64,000 nt of DNA from Pseudoalteromonas rubra (GTDB lineage: Bacteria > Pseudomonadota > Gammaproteobacteria > Enterobacterales > Alteromonadaceae): assembly GCF_005886805.2 (NCBI RefSeq), contig NZ_CP045430.1:682001-746000 (forward strand), written 5' to 3'. Under the pieces are notes generated by a model that saw nothing but the letters and a program-made list of their open reading frames with translations, did no database searches and was not told the DNA's origin. Position 1 is the stretch's first letter; every line of letters begins with the position of its first letter. The position numbers and the translations under genes were made by a program. Below are positions 19,101 to 28,100 of this stretch, one piece after another.

Positions 19101-20304
19101 TGTTCTTATCAACACGGTCTTCCCAGGTAAAGCGGATTTCATTGCGGGTGCCGCCTGTACCATAGCCTGAATACTTCACTGCCGTCGGGTAATACTCCAG
19201 ACTGCCGCTGACCTTGGTATAGTGGTAGGTGTAGTAGTTACCCGAAGCATCCTGAACACGCTTCAGTGCCCAGGCAAATGCCTTGCCCTGCTTTGAGTTA
19301 ATCAACGCATCCGAGGTGCTGCTGTATTTACCATAGGTATATTTATTGCCTTTCACATCCGTTACTGTAAAGGCATACGGGCCTGTGCTGGTGCTGGAAG
19401 TATGGGCAATGATTTTCTGGCCACTGTTCTGACGCGTACGGTATTCCGTGTTGTTGGCGCCATAAGTCTGACCGGATTTCACAATCAGGCGCTGACCGTC
19501 CAGACAAAAGCGGTCATTGCTATCAAAGTTAACCGCACCGGCCTTGCCGTCGGTTTCCATATTCTGCTCACAGCGGGTAATGGCACTGAGCCCGCCAATG
19601 GCAAATCCCACACCCACATGACCATTGTTGGGGTTAGACGCATAACTGAGCGACACAGACGGCTTCAGTCCACCCGTTGATTCACCCGTAGTGATGGGAA
19701 TGGAATAAGTAAACTCACCACTGGGTGATACGTTACTCTCTGCCGGCAGTGAACCCACATAATCATTGGTGTTGATGGCCGAACTCAGACCCGTCGCCTG
19801 AGCATAATGCACCAGCTCGGCAGATGGGTTCACAAAGTCACTACGAAAATCATAGTTTACATCGCGTACCTGCATCCGCGTACCGATGTCTCGCAGGTCA
19901 ATGCCGATACGGTAAGGGCGTACCTGGCCATTTGAAATGAGCAATTCATGTCCAAGATCGGACTGCATCAGAATGTCAGGCTGACCATCTCCGTCAAAAT
20001 CACTTCGCAGACGCTTACCGACCACGTCCAGGTCGTTGCGCAGTGCCGTAAAGTCTTGCTTTGACAGATACTCCAGTTTGTATCCGTTTGCCGTTTCGAC
20101 CACGCGCACATAGGGCATGGCGTTATGGACACGAATACTGACCGGGGCGTCATCCGCCGTGGTAACCTGTTTAACAGGCTGCTGATAATAGAGGTGGCCG
20201 TTACTGTCTCCCCAGACATCGCTGCTGGGGGTGACCGGGCTGGCCTGTCCCGACACACTAAAAGCCCCCAGCATCAGGGCCAGGGTTCCTTTGTACTTAA
20301 ACAT
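13144..20304 (-). CDS. Rhs/TcdB-like polymorphic toxin, JAMM/JAB-like tail (unit 2)
   Basis: This 2,386-residue protein matches unit 1 almost residue for residue from the signal peptide through the Rhs core (DPSGY near 2080). The exception is a YD-repeat patch where EESVSESDPTSRTYYDKYG replaces EENTSESGPTSRQYFDKYG. Its pre-toxin segment (YAKLAVGIIQAANQGGTALA ... NMAAGGGC) is the version found in unit 3. A Gln/Asn-rich spacer then leads to a tail with DVHSHGSSFYRLLSPSD at about 2304-2320. This is a good HxH-x(n)-SxxD JAMM signature, with a candidate upstream Glu in MITESNG. JAMM proteins are zinc isopeptidases or peptidases; the substrate here is not known. Because the immunity protein is exported, the target may be periplasmic. 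The stop codon lies inside the immunity gene. Confidence 0.93.
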   Translation of the reverse strand: MFKYKGTLALMLGAFSVSGQASPVTPSSDVWGDSNGHLYYQQPVKQVTTADDAPVSIRVHNAMPYVRVVETANGYKLEYLSKQDFTALRNDLDVVGKRLRSDFDGDGQPDILMQSDLGHELLISNGQVRPYRIGIDLRDIGTRMQVRDVNYDFRSDFVNPSAELVHYAQATGLSSAINTNDYVGSLPAESNVSPSGEFTYSIPITTGESTGGLKPSVSLSYASNPNNGHVGVGFAIGGLSAITRCEQNMETDGKAGAVNFDSNDRFCLDGQRLIVKSGQTYGANNTEYRTRQNSGQKIIAHTSSTSTGPYAFTVTDVKGNKYTYGKYSSTSDALINSKQGKAFAWALKRVQDASGNYYTYHYTKVSGSLEYYPTAVKYSGYGTGGTRNEIRFTWEDRVDKNKVSYLKGNKVSLTKRLKQIDSYYSGNLLRKYKLTYRYIGTGVTQSALQKVQACSSDNSCLSPTVFNWKTRGSIRLGSDIGRDYSRNSRYKAHQFMDFNGDGLTDIAYVRNDRGSSSDHLYMIPNTGSGFGDERRFHDIATKTFRKTWKVIDYDKDGKDDILYMKGSSQYWQLMRHTSAMNFTFTQLTGISKPSSDDNTRFLDIDADGYPELLHFVGNKLSYQKGIKTGLASGAAKALKFNLSAPSGSTATMMSYDKEDNTFQAMDFNGDGRADFLAKVRVSTYYDDIHPPCERPPFCEDPRGIEPTPMAVKVNHVGASSSLADRFGGQVERIGGGTVTQRSESAPITPVNLSQLNPVNMVGGPAASALLQAEQQAAQVQSLSRTSGPITTQGYRNSYYWKILVSTGNDTFAELYSLGSTSSYKDIQAVELNGDGLADILYRNSNNDWYARINTGTGFASGIKLFNYDKPSLKVFDINGDGIPEVYREDHGDHFYFYNGTGFTYRKLTSHGSNYDFTTFMDVTGDGAADKLVFQGRMGLYQNSDAPTNLISSVRDGFGAYTTVSYSTLNNRNIYTPHSDARTKSWGNGRVTDMKSGARVVSALIKNDDTIKYKYHGAKAQVGRGMLGFRQIEVESVNGGTKIVTTYRQDGDYRGSPERVQTYVRYGSDTSSGGGSGGGSGGGSGGGGGGPIDPCEVFPETCNCRWEADRACELPRVAPIETFSAAEGFNGALASPVRSNSAQFATMSTASVNTSIWRLKSDMTSSYGRKQETSFVTANSTKPYLVYPSKTITKRYNTDVSSLTLISTKTKTVSSVDSFGNPVKHSSVIDTKNGYAKTEKTNTYGYSYYGGRVTKTVETKRYLNRLNGTNKGNYQNTHTSTFAYDSKGRLIKTTADNGVAKSYTLNSYGLITKETVSKSGLPTKTLETYYDSTYRLVTGEKNSLGHRSTIGYDSLGRKSYTQTANGQRTYYTYNKLGRLTGEVSTPADNTSKTGTKALSTSQSKYWCTSGCISGAAYYEESVSESDPTSRTYYDKYGRVLRESTLSRSGTYTHVDSIYDTKGRKYKESMPYFHGGTPLWNVYKYDKQNRVVQVTKADGSIWKTEYNGESVTTVNPSNHKHTQLKNTMGLLVKVTDANSKSAYYEYDEKGKTRLLTGPKGNKIQVSYDKYGNKTRVIDPDKGTVNYSYNAYHQLTRESDSNGNVITYQYDVLGRSKEVQRKRGSKLEHHAVNTYDSGAYAKGMIAVTTDKVTGFTERFYYDSFGRTREKHTVIDGSTYKEIWAFNNAGQLYKETDASGKSVTYHYNAHKHLSSLKDLQTNSTVWQASAADAFGNITTEKLGSRITRTKVFDQKTGLLTSLKSTGSGTLQNWAYNWSNLGNLTYRQDHTIGKKETFGYDSLNRVTSSAISGGPSTTISYNELGNITYKTGVGHYHYQSSRPHAVTKVTGDRANTYQYDAAGNMVKDNARELVYNTFHKPVYIKKDSYWMEFAYSGSGKRYKRTEFGGEKGLLLPILNGDISTFIPIAQETRYVGNVEFVRYGGQSTWVSKRYIAGKVLITTVNNQATTRFMLDDHLGSTHVIADASGKKEQVMSFDVFGARRNATTWARDFSDQNKFTSKLTLRGYTGHEQMDEVGLVHMGGRIYDPILGRFLQADPMVQAPNNIQNLNRYSYVMNNPLNKTDPSGYIFATIAIWALNAAISQGIITGVTATVLSGLLTAYSYYGYAKLAVGIIQAANQGGTALANFAGGWAKGFAKGQAVTCMLNMAAGGGCVDGLETKQQGNSQTDGNTAQQQQTRSRNSSDEQPVKYNRGGKERFSDDVIKKINTDIKNAAKNLKSYRESAESYSVDDAVGDFAFEIDTIAEKYNIEIGAMITESNGKAVIGELQTQFESESVGLSVVSGAVADVHSHGSSFYRLLSPSDIQQTTRNTYMTASGRMMAKFDYDGFKAAEKVTPGITEKGFLYGHDYTDWVKNGDQYVGDDYEWLNK

Positions 20305-20544
20305 GTTTGCTCACTTTATTTGTTATTTTTATCTGACGTTAATACCTGTCTGCATTTACACACATTCAGTTTGAAGACACACCGCGCGCGCTGGCAGACC
20401 CGGCATAAGCGTAATTCTCACCCGGGACCTTGATAGTGTCACAGAGACACAGGCAGCCTGTTGCACACAAAATCAGGATACCTGAATGCAGTGCTCTGAC
20501 TTGAGCACAGAGGTATAGCCGTATCGACAATTCGGTCGGTGGTG

Positions 20545-20895
20545 TTATTCAACCACCTTCACTTCAACTTCATCGATTTGGCAGTTCGCAGAAGCTTGGT
20601 TAAAAGTGAGCTTAACGGGCAGGTTCGCGGCAACAGCAGTCAGTAGCATAGACTGCATATTGCGATAGTTTTCACTGGTTTTATTCAGTGCAGCCGCTTC
20701 TTCCTGATCCAGGTTACAAGCCAAAGTGGCATTAGTACCCTGAGGGAACTTCACTTTTACCTGAGTGGTGTTAGCAACAACCGAAGAAAATACAACGTTT
20801 GATACGCCTTCACAGCTGTACTTATCGCAGCTTGCAGCAGCCTGACCAGCGAAAGTAATGAATAAAGCGGAGATAGCAAGTGTAGAAAATTTCAT
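20545..20895 (-). CDS. Small secreted four-cysteine protein, copy 2
   Basis: This is the 116-residue paralogue ahead of Rhs unit 2 (Rhs start 20304, spacer 240 bases). The reading frame stays open upstream to 20949, but MKFS at 20895 is chosen because it follows a ribosome site and matches all other copies. Longer starts would bury the signal peptide. The sequence is CDKYSCEG ... VANTTQVKV ... ATLACNLDQEEAAALNK ... SANCQIDEVEVKVVE. It has no recognised catalytic motif. Strong conservation across units whose toxins differ suggests it acts on the common Rhs body or its export, not on the toxin tail. Confidence 0.88.
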   Translation of the reverse strand: MKFSTLAISALFITFAGQAAASCDKYSCEGVSNVVFSSVVANTTQVKVKFPQGTNATLACNLDQEEAAALNKTSENYRNMQSMLLTAVAANLPVKLTFNQASANCQIDEVEVKVVE

Positions 20896-20922
20896 TATTA
20901 TTATGTCCTTTTGAGAGTTATC

Positions 20923-20936
20923 GGTACAATGATACC
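20923..20936 (-). promoter_or_regulatory. Conserved GGTACAATGATACC element upstream of small-protein copy 2
   Basis: It stands at the same distance (28 bases) before the start codon as in the other units. The arms GGTA/TACC are kept. Confidence 0.38.
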
Positions 20937-21535
20937 TAAAAATAAACATGAAAAAAACTTTAACCTCACACTTGCATTAACAAAAACCTACAACTCCCCC
21001 TGCTCTATAAGGTATAAAATATTAAGCTATCTTCGCAGAAGTGGGGAGTTTACTCCCGGTTCATCCATGAGAGTTAATGTACATCACAAATTTGATAAGA
21101 ATCTGGTGTAAGCTAAAGCTCATGAGCACCTATCAGAAAACTGGTCACAGCCGGACCCTATCTAAACTAATATAATAAGCTTGTCTGGCACTTTCTTGCC
21201 ACTTACATAATCTGTGACCCTCAATCCATTGTATATTATACCGAACGGTAGATGGCGTACATTCCACAAGCAGGTTTGGAATGAGAGACTCCCCCCACAT
21301 AAACAAATTGTAGTGAATAAACACTCAGTCTGGATATATGTCAGAGCAACACATTTTCGGTGAACTGGACCAAACACTAGGATGGCAAAACATGTAAAGG
21401 TACAAACAAGATTGCTCACATTAACTATCCTGCACACCTACTCTTGCAATATCACTTTAACGCCCGTGTTTGTTCAACTAACTCCTAATAGAAAATCCAT
21501 GTGGACTAATTTGAATAACATGATGGATAGGAATC

Positions 21536-21573
21536 TAGCTCAGACTAAGACTAACAGCCTCGTGTCTGAGCTA
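21536..21573. repeat. 10-bp inverted repeat TAGCTCAGAC / GTCTGAGCTA
   Basis: Perfect arms are separated by 18 bases, about 50 bases beyond the stop of the unit 3 immunity gene. There is no strong T-run on the minus strand. It could be a weak terminator of unit 3 or the trace of a mobile element. Confidence 0.5.
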
Positions 21574-21622
21574 GTACAGTAAAAATAAAAGCGTAAATTA
21601 CTATTTACCTACAAATCATTTT

Positions 21623-22096
21623 TCATAACAGCGGTCCAGAAGCATCTTGTGTGAAATATCTCGTGTCTTCATCAGAGGCAGGTTCTATTCCACCAAACCA
21701 ATCACCAACATTAGCACCAGATACCAACATAGCAATAAACTTTTGAACTTTGACCATTAACATTGACATTTGCCAATCAGACACGCTAGCTTCATCAAAG
21801 CTAAAGTCAATATCAAACTTTTCGCTATATTTAACAAGCCTTAGCAAGACTTGCTGCAGTCTAACCTCTCCCAGAGTCAAACTTTCAAAACTGAAATATA
21901 GAACAGCGTCATCCGCTTGATCGATAAAATTACTCAAGTCCTGAATAGAGGCACCTATCGAAGAGTCAAGTGCAAAATCTTCATCACTAGACCAGATTTT
22001 TTGAGCTCCCCCAGCACCTTCGGTGAGCTTAGTCAGCACGTCCAATACCTGGGAACGTTTGATATCTTCAATTACAATTTCTATTAAGTCCGACAT
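21623..22096 (-). CDS. Cytoplasmic acidic immunity-type protein for Rhs unit 3
   Basis: This 157-residue protein is acidic and has no signal peptide or membrane segment. It starts MSDLIEIVIEDIKRSQVLDV and ends YFTQDASGPLL. It begins 9 bases after the Rhs unit 3 stop codon on the same strand, the normal place for an immunity gene. It has no resemblance to the exported OB-like immunity proteins of units 1 and 2. The acidic surface would suit binding of a basic nuclease-type toxin tail (KHGGRKPEIWGKVTGHQR). I do not recognise a named family; immunity function is inferred from position and pairing. Confidence 0.75.
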   Translation of the reverse strand: MSDLIEIVIEDIKRSQVLDVLTKLTEGAGGAQKIWSSDEDFALDSSIGASIQDLSNFIDQADDAVLYFSFESLTLGEVRLQQVLLRLVKYSEKFDIDFSFDEASVSDWQMSMLMVKVQKFIAMLVSGANVGDWFGGIEPASDEDTRYFTQDASGPLL

Positions 22097-22105
22097 ATAG
22101 TTTTC

Positions 22106-25100
22106 TCAATCAATAAACCCTTTAAAGGTGTAGTCAAGCTGAAGTCTTGCCCCCCTTCCATCACTTAACCTTTTTTCTAAGAAAGTTATTCCTTTGTCAT
22201 TTGTAACTTTCTTGAAATCACCCGGCCCCCGGAATATCTCCTTTAGATGCTTCATCCCTTGAGCATTATATGTTCTTTGATGACCTGTAACTTTTCCCCA
22301 AATCTCAGGTTTTCTTCCGCCGTGCTTTGACAAAGCATGGCCGACCACTGTAGAACCTTTTTTAGGCAATTGTGCTGTTTTTAAAACTATCTTAGCTTGA
22401 CCAAAAGTTAACCCAGCTAGGCTTTTAGTAACAGCCTGTTTGATACCTAACCCGCCTGCGATCATACCTAAATAGTACATGCGAGACTCAGGGTTAACGA
22501 GAGGATTGCTGGCTACATAATCACTTGATAAGCCAAAAGACGCAGCCGCTGATAACCCGCCCAGAAAGTCCAACATCGGATCAAACGAATCACCTGATTC
22601 GCCAAGAATCTCTGACAGATTGTAGGTTTTACTATAAACAGGGATTGAGCCATTAAAACCGACATGACGCCAACCATTTGAGTCATCTAAGCCGCCAGCA
22701 TCATTGTGGCCAGCTTCAGAGGTCCCGCCTTCTTCTGGCACACTGCCCGAGCCGTCACCACTCTCCTCTGAACCACCGGTTTCCTCTTGACCATCTGTAT
22801 CTGCGTTGCCTTGAGTCTTTGTTTCAACTCCATCAATGCATCCTCCACCTGCTGCCATATTAAGCATACAAGTTATTGCTTGACCTTTCGCAAACCCTTT
22901 GGCCCAGCCACCCGCAAAGTTCGCAAGCGCCGTCCCCCCATCATTAGCAGCTTGAATTATCCCTACTGCAAGCTTGGCATAGCCGTAATACTCGTACGCT
23001 GTAAATGCAACAGACATAATAGAACCGATTGCAGTTGCTAAGAATGCCTCGGTAGCGAAAGTATTGAACGCCCAAACAGCGATTGTCATGAAGATATAAC
23101 CACTGGGGTCTGTCTTATTCAGCGGATTATTCACCACATACGAGTAGCGGTTCAGGTTCTGAATATTGTGCGGCGCCTGCACCATAGGGTCAGCTTGTAA
23201 GAAACGTCCCAGAATAGGGTCGTAAATACGCCCGCCCATGTGCACCAGACCCACCTCATCCATCTGCTCATGACCCGTGTAACCACGTAGTGTCAGTTTG
23301 CTGGTGAACTTATTCTGGTCACTGAAGTCTCTCGCCCAGGTGGTCGCGTTTCGCCGTGCACCAAACACATCAAAGCTCATCACCTGCTCTTTCTTACCAC
23401 TGGCATCCGCAATCACATGCGTTGAACCCAGATGGTCGTCCAGCATAAAGCGTGTCGTCGCCTGATTGTTCACTGTGGTAATAAGTACTTTGCCCGCGAT
23501 GTAGCGCTTGCTCACCCAGGTGCTCTGGCCGCCATATCGGATGAACTCCACATTACCTACATAGCGGGTTTCCTGCGCGATTGGAATAAAGGTGCTGATA
23601 TCCCCGTTGAGGATAGGCAACAGCAAACCTTTTTCACCACCAAATTCAGTACGCTTATAACGCTTACCATAACCTGAGTAGGCAAACTCCATCCAGTAGC
23701 TGTCTTTTTTGATGTAAACCGGCTTGTGGAAGGTGTTGTATACCAGCTCTCGGGCATTGTCCTTCACCATGTTACCTGCCGCATCGTACTGGTAGGTATT
23801 GGCTCTGTCACCCGTGACTTTCGTCACCGCATGGGGGCGGCTCGACTGATAATGATAATGGCCCACACCTGTTTTATAGGTGATGTTACCCAGCTCATTA
23901 TAGCTGATTGTGGTGCTCGGCCCCCCTGATATCGCACTGCTGGTAACCCGGTTCAGGCTGTCATACCCGAACGTTTCTTTCTTACCAATCGTATGGTCCT
24001 GACGATAATTCAGGTTACCCAGATTACTCCAGTTATAGGCCCAGTTCTGTAACGTGCCACTGCCCGTTGACTTCAGACTGGTCAGCAAACCCGTTTTCTG
24101 ATCGAACACTTTAGTCCGGGTAATGCGACTACCCAGTTTCTCTGTGGTGATGTTACCAAAGGCATCCGCCGCCGTGGCCTGCCAGACGACACTGTTCGTC
24201 TGCAAGTCTTTGAGGGAGCTCAGGTGCTTGTGCGCATTGTAGTGATAAGTCACTGACTTGCCCGACGCATCTGTTTCTTTATCCAGCTGACCAGCATTAT
24301 TATAACGCGCACTTTCTTTATAGGTAGTGCCGTCAATCACCGTATGCTTTTCGCGGCTACGACCAAAACTGTCGTAGTAGAAGCGCTCGGTAAATCCTGT
24401 GACCCTGTCAGTCGTCACAGCAATCATCCCCTTGGCATACGCACCACTGTCATAGGTATTCACCGCATGATGCTCAAGCTTCGTGCCACCGCGCTTGCGC
24501 TGTACTTCTGTTGTCCGTCCCAGTACATCGTATTGATACGTGATCACATTGCCATTGCTGTCTGACTCTCGGGTTACCTGATGATAGGCATTATAGCTGT
24601 AATTGATGGTGCCCTTGTCAGAGTCGATTACACGGGTTTTATTGCCGTATTTATCAAAGCTGATCTGGATCTTATTGCCCTTAGGGCCAGTCAGCAGGCG
24701 TGACTTACCATTTTCATCATACTCATAGTATGCCGATTTACTGTTTGCATCTGTGACCTTGACCAGCAGGCCCATCGCATTTTTCAGCTGGGTATTTTTA
24801 CGATTAGACGGGTTAACCGTGGTCACACTCTCGCCGTTATACTCGGTTTTCCAGATAGAGCCATCTGCCTTAGTAACCTGTACAACCCGATTCTGCTTAT
24901 CGTATTTGTAAACATTCCAAAGTGGCGTGCCACCGTGGAAATACGGCATGGACTCTTTGTACTTACGGCCTTTGGTGTCATACAAATAATCAACGTTGAT
25001 GAATGTACCACTCAGGGACATACCAGACTCACGCAACACACGACCATACTTATCAAAGTACTTTCGGCTGGTAGGTCCGCTCTCAGACACACTTTCCTCG

Positions 25101-28100
25101 TAATACGCCGCACCGCTCACACAGCCATTACTACTGGTACACCAGTATTTACTCTCGCTGCTGCTCAGTGCCTTAACGCCAGTCTTGCTTGTATTGTCAG
25201 CCGGAGTTGAAGTTTCTCCTGTCAAACGACCCAGTTTATTATAGGTATAGTAAGTCCGCTGACCATTGGCAGTCTGGGTATAAGACTTACGACCCAGGCT
25301 GTCATAACCTATGGAACTGCGATGCCCGAGGCTATTCTTCTCACCCGTGACCAAACGGTAGGTGCTGTCATAATAGGTTTCCAGCGTCTTGGTAGGTAAG
25401 CCTGACTTAGAGACGGTTTCTTTAGTGATCAGACCATAACTGTTCAGGGTATAGCTTTTCACCACACCGTTATCTGCGGTTGACTTAATCAGGCGCCCTT
25501 TGCTGTCATACGCAAAGGTTGAGGTATGGGTGTTCTGATAGTTCCCTTTATTTGTGCCATTCAAACGGTTCAGATAACGCTTGGTCTCCACCGTTTTAGT
25601 AACCCGGCCACCGTAATTGCTGTAGCTGTAAGTATTTCTTGTGTCTGTCTTCGCATAGCCATTTTTCGAATCAACTATGCTGCTTTGCGTTAACAGATTA
25701 CCGTAACTGTCCACCGTAACATTTTTAGTTTTGGTCGCTATCAGCGTCAGACTGCTGACATCCGTATTATAAGTTTTAGTAACCGTTCTGGACGGATAGA
25801 CCATATAGGGTTTGGTGCTATTGGCAGTAACAAAACTCGTTGCCTGCTTACGACCAAAAGTCGACGTCATATCTGATTTCAGACGCCAGATACTGGTATT
25901 CACCGACGCCGTAGACAGCGTTGCAAACTGTGCACTGCTTACCTGTACAGGCGATGCCTGTATCCCAGCAGCAGAAATGCCTTCTGCCGCACTGAAAGTC
26001 CTGGCTGAGGCAGCCAGAGTATCTATTGGTGCAAACTTTGGTGCTTCGCAACGCTCACCAGGTTGCCAGGAGCAGTTACAGCTTTCCGGAAATACTTCAC
26101 AAGGATCTAAGTCACCACCGCCACCGGAGCCGCCACCCGACCCTCCGCCGGAGCCACCACCTGAGCCGCCACCGGTGGACGTGTCGCTGCCATAACGTAC
26201 ATAGGTCTGAACCCGCTCCGGGCTGCCCCGGTAATCGCCATCCTGACGATAGGTTGTAACAACCTTAGTCCCGCCATTGACCGCTTCCATTTCTATCTGA
26301 CGGAAACCCAGCATACCACGACCCACCTGGGCCTTCGCACCGTGATACTTGTACTTAATGGTTTCACCTTTTGCTGTCAGGGTGCTGACTACGCGAGCAC
26401 CGGACTTCATATCCGTAACGCGGCCATTGCCCCAGCTCTTGGTGCGGGCATCATTATGTGGTGTGTAAATATTGCGGTTGTTCAGCGTCGAATACGACAC
26501 CCTCGTATACGCACCAAACCCGTCTCGTACGGACTCGATCAGGTTGGTCGGTGCATCCGAGTTCTGATATAAGCCCATACGACCCTGGAATACCAGTTTG
26601 TCTGCGCTGCCATCACCCGTGACGTCCATATAAGTCGTGAAGTCATAGTTCGACCCATTAGAAGTCATTTTGCGGTACGTAAAGTTCGTGCCGTTATAAA
26701 AGTAAAAATGATCTCCGTGATCTTCCCGGTATACCTCTGGGATCCCATCACCATTGATATCAAACACCTTCAGGCTTGGCTTGTCATAGTTAAATAACTT
26801 GATCCCGCCCGCAAGCCCAGTACCGGTATTGATCCGAGCATACCAGTCATTGTTACTGTTGCGGTACAGAATATCTGCCAGACCATCGCCATTCAGTTCA
26901 ACCGCCTGAATGTCTTTATATGAGCTGGTACTACCTAAAGAGTAAAGTTCTTCGAAAGTATCATTGCCCTTTGAGACTAGAATTTTCCAGTAAGTTACAT
27001 GTGAATAGCCCTGTGTGGTAATGGGACCTGATACCCGGCTCAGTGACTGTACCTGTGCCGCCTGGAGTGCTACCGTAGCGGCTGGCCCGCCTACCATATT
27101 CACCGAATTCAGCTGGCTCAGATTAACTGGTTTAATAGGTGCTGACTCATTGTTTAATGGGGTTGAACCACCACCAAGGCGCTCTACCTGACCACCAAAT
27201 TTATCGCCCAGATTAGCCGTGCGAGAGACTAAGTGTTGTGTGCTGGCTGAAAAAGGTTCAATTGGTTGAATCCCTACTGGATCTTCACATCTGCCTTCAA
27301 AGTCGCAGCCGCCACCGCCGCCACCGCCGCTGGTATAGGTGCTCACACGTACTTGTGCCAGAAAGTCAGCACGGCCATCTCCATTAAAATCCATCGCCTG
27401 GAAGGTGTTGTCCTCTTTATCGTACGACAACATAGTCGCCGTTGAGCCACTCGGTGCCGACAGGTTAAACTTCAGCGCTTTTGCTTGACCGCTAGCCAGG
27501 CCAGTTTTAGTGCCTTTCTGATAAGACAGCTTATTACCCACAAAATGCAACAGCTCCGGGTAACCATCTGCGTCTATGTCTAAAAAGCGCGTGTTGTCAT
27601 CTGAGCTCGGCTTACTGATCCCGCTCAGTTGGGTAGTCGTGAAATTCATTGCTGACGTATGACGCATCAGCTGCCAGTACTGGCTGCTGCCCTTCATATA
27701 CAGGATGTCGTCTTTACCATCCTTATCATAGTCAATGACTTTCCAGGTTTTACGGAAAGTTTTCGTGGCAATATCATGAAAACGACGCTCATCGCCGAAC
27801 CCGCGACCCGTATTCGGGATCATGTATAAATGATCTGACGAGCTGCCCCGGTCGTTACGCACAAACGCGATGTCAGTCAGACCATCCCCGTTGAAATCCA
27901 TAAACTGGTGCGCTTTATAGCGGCTGTTTCTGGAGTAATCACGACCAATGTCTGACCCCAGACGAATGCTACCCCGTGTTTTCCAGTTAAACACTGTGGG
28001 CGACAAACAGCTGTTGTCCGACGAACAGACCTGCACTTTTTGCAGCGCACTTTGTGTAACGCCGGTGCCGATATAGCGGTACGTCAGCTTATACTTACGC

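Larger units (their letters stand above)
20896..21622. other. Long intergenic region between copy 2 small protein and unit 3 immunity gene
   Basis: This is about 727 bases and AT-richer than the flanking genes. Apart from the conserved element at 20923-20936 and a 10-bp inverted repeat at 21536-21573 I see no gene I can support. Short frames at 21162-21437 (minus) and 21382-21582 (plus) lack convincing ribosome sites and look random. It may be the scar of a lost gene, but no recognisable remnant remains. Confidence 0.6.

Noticed and set aside
21162..21437. Cys-rich 91-codon minus-strand frame in the 727-base gap, considered as an orphan immunity gene
   Set aside because: No ribosome site, odd composition with many Cys, no signal peptide or recognised motif, and no adjacent toxin tail.
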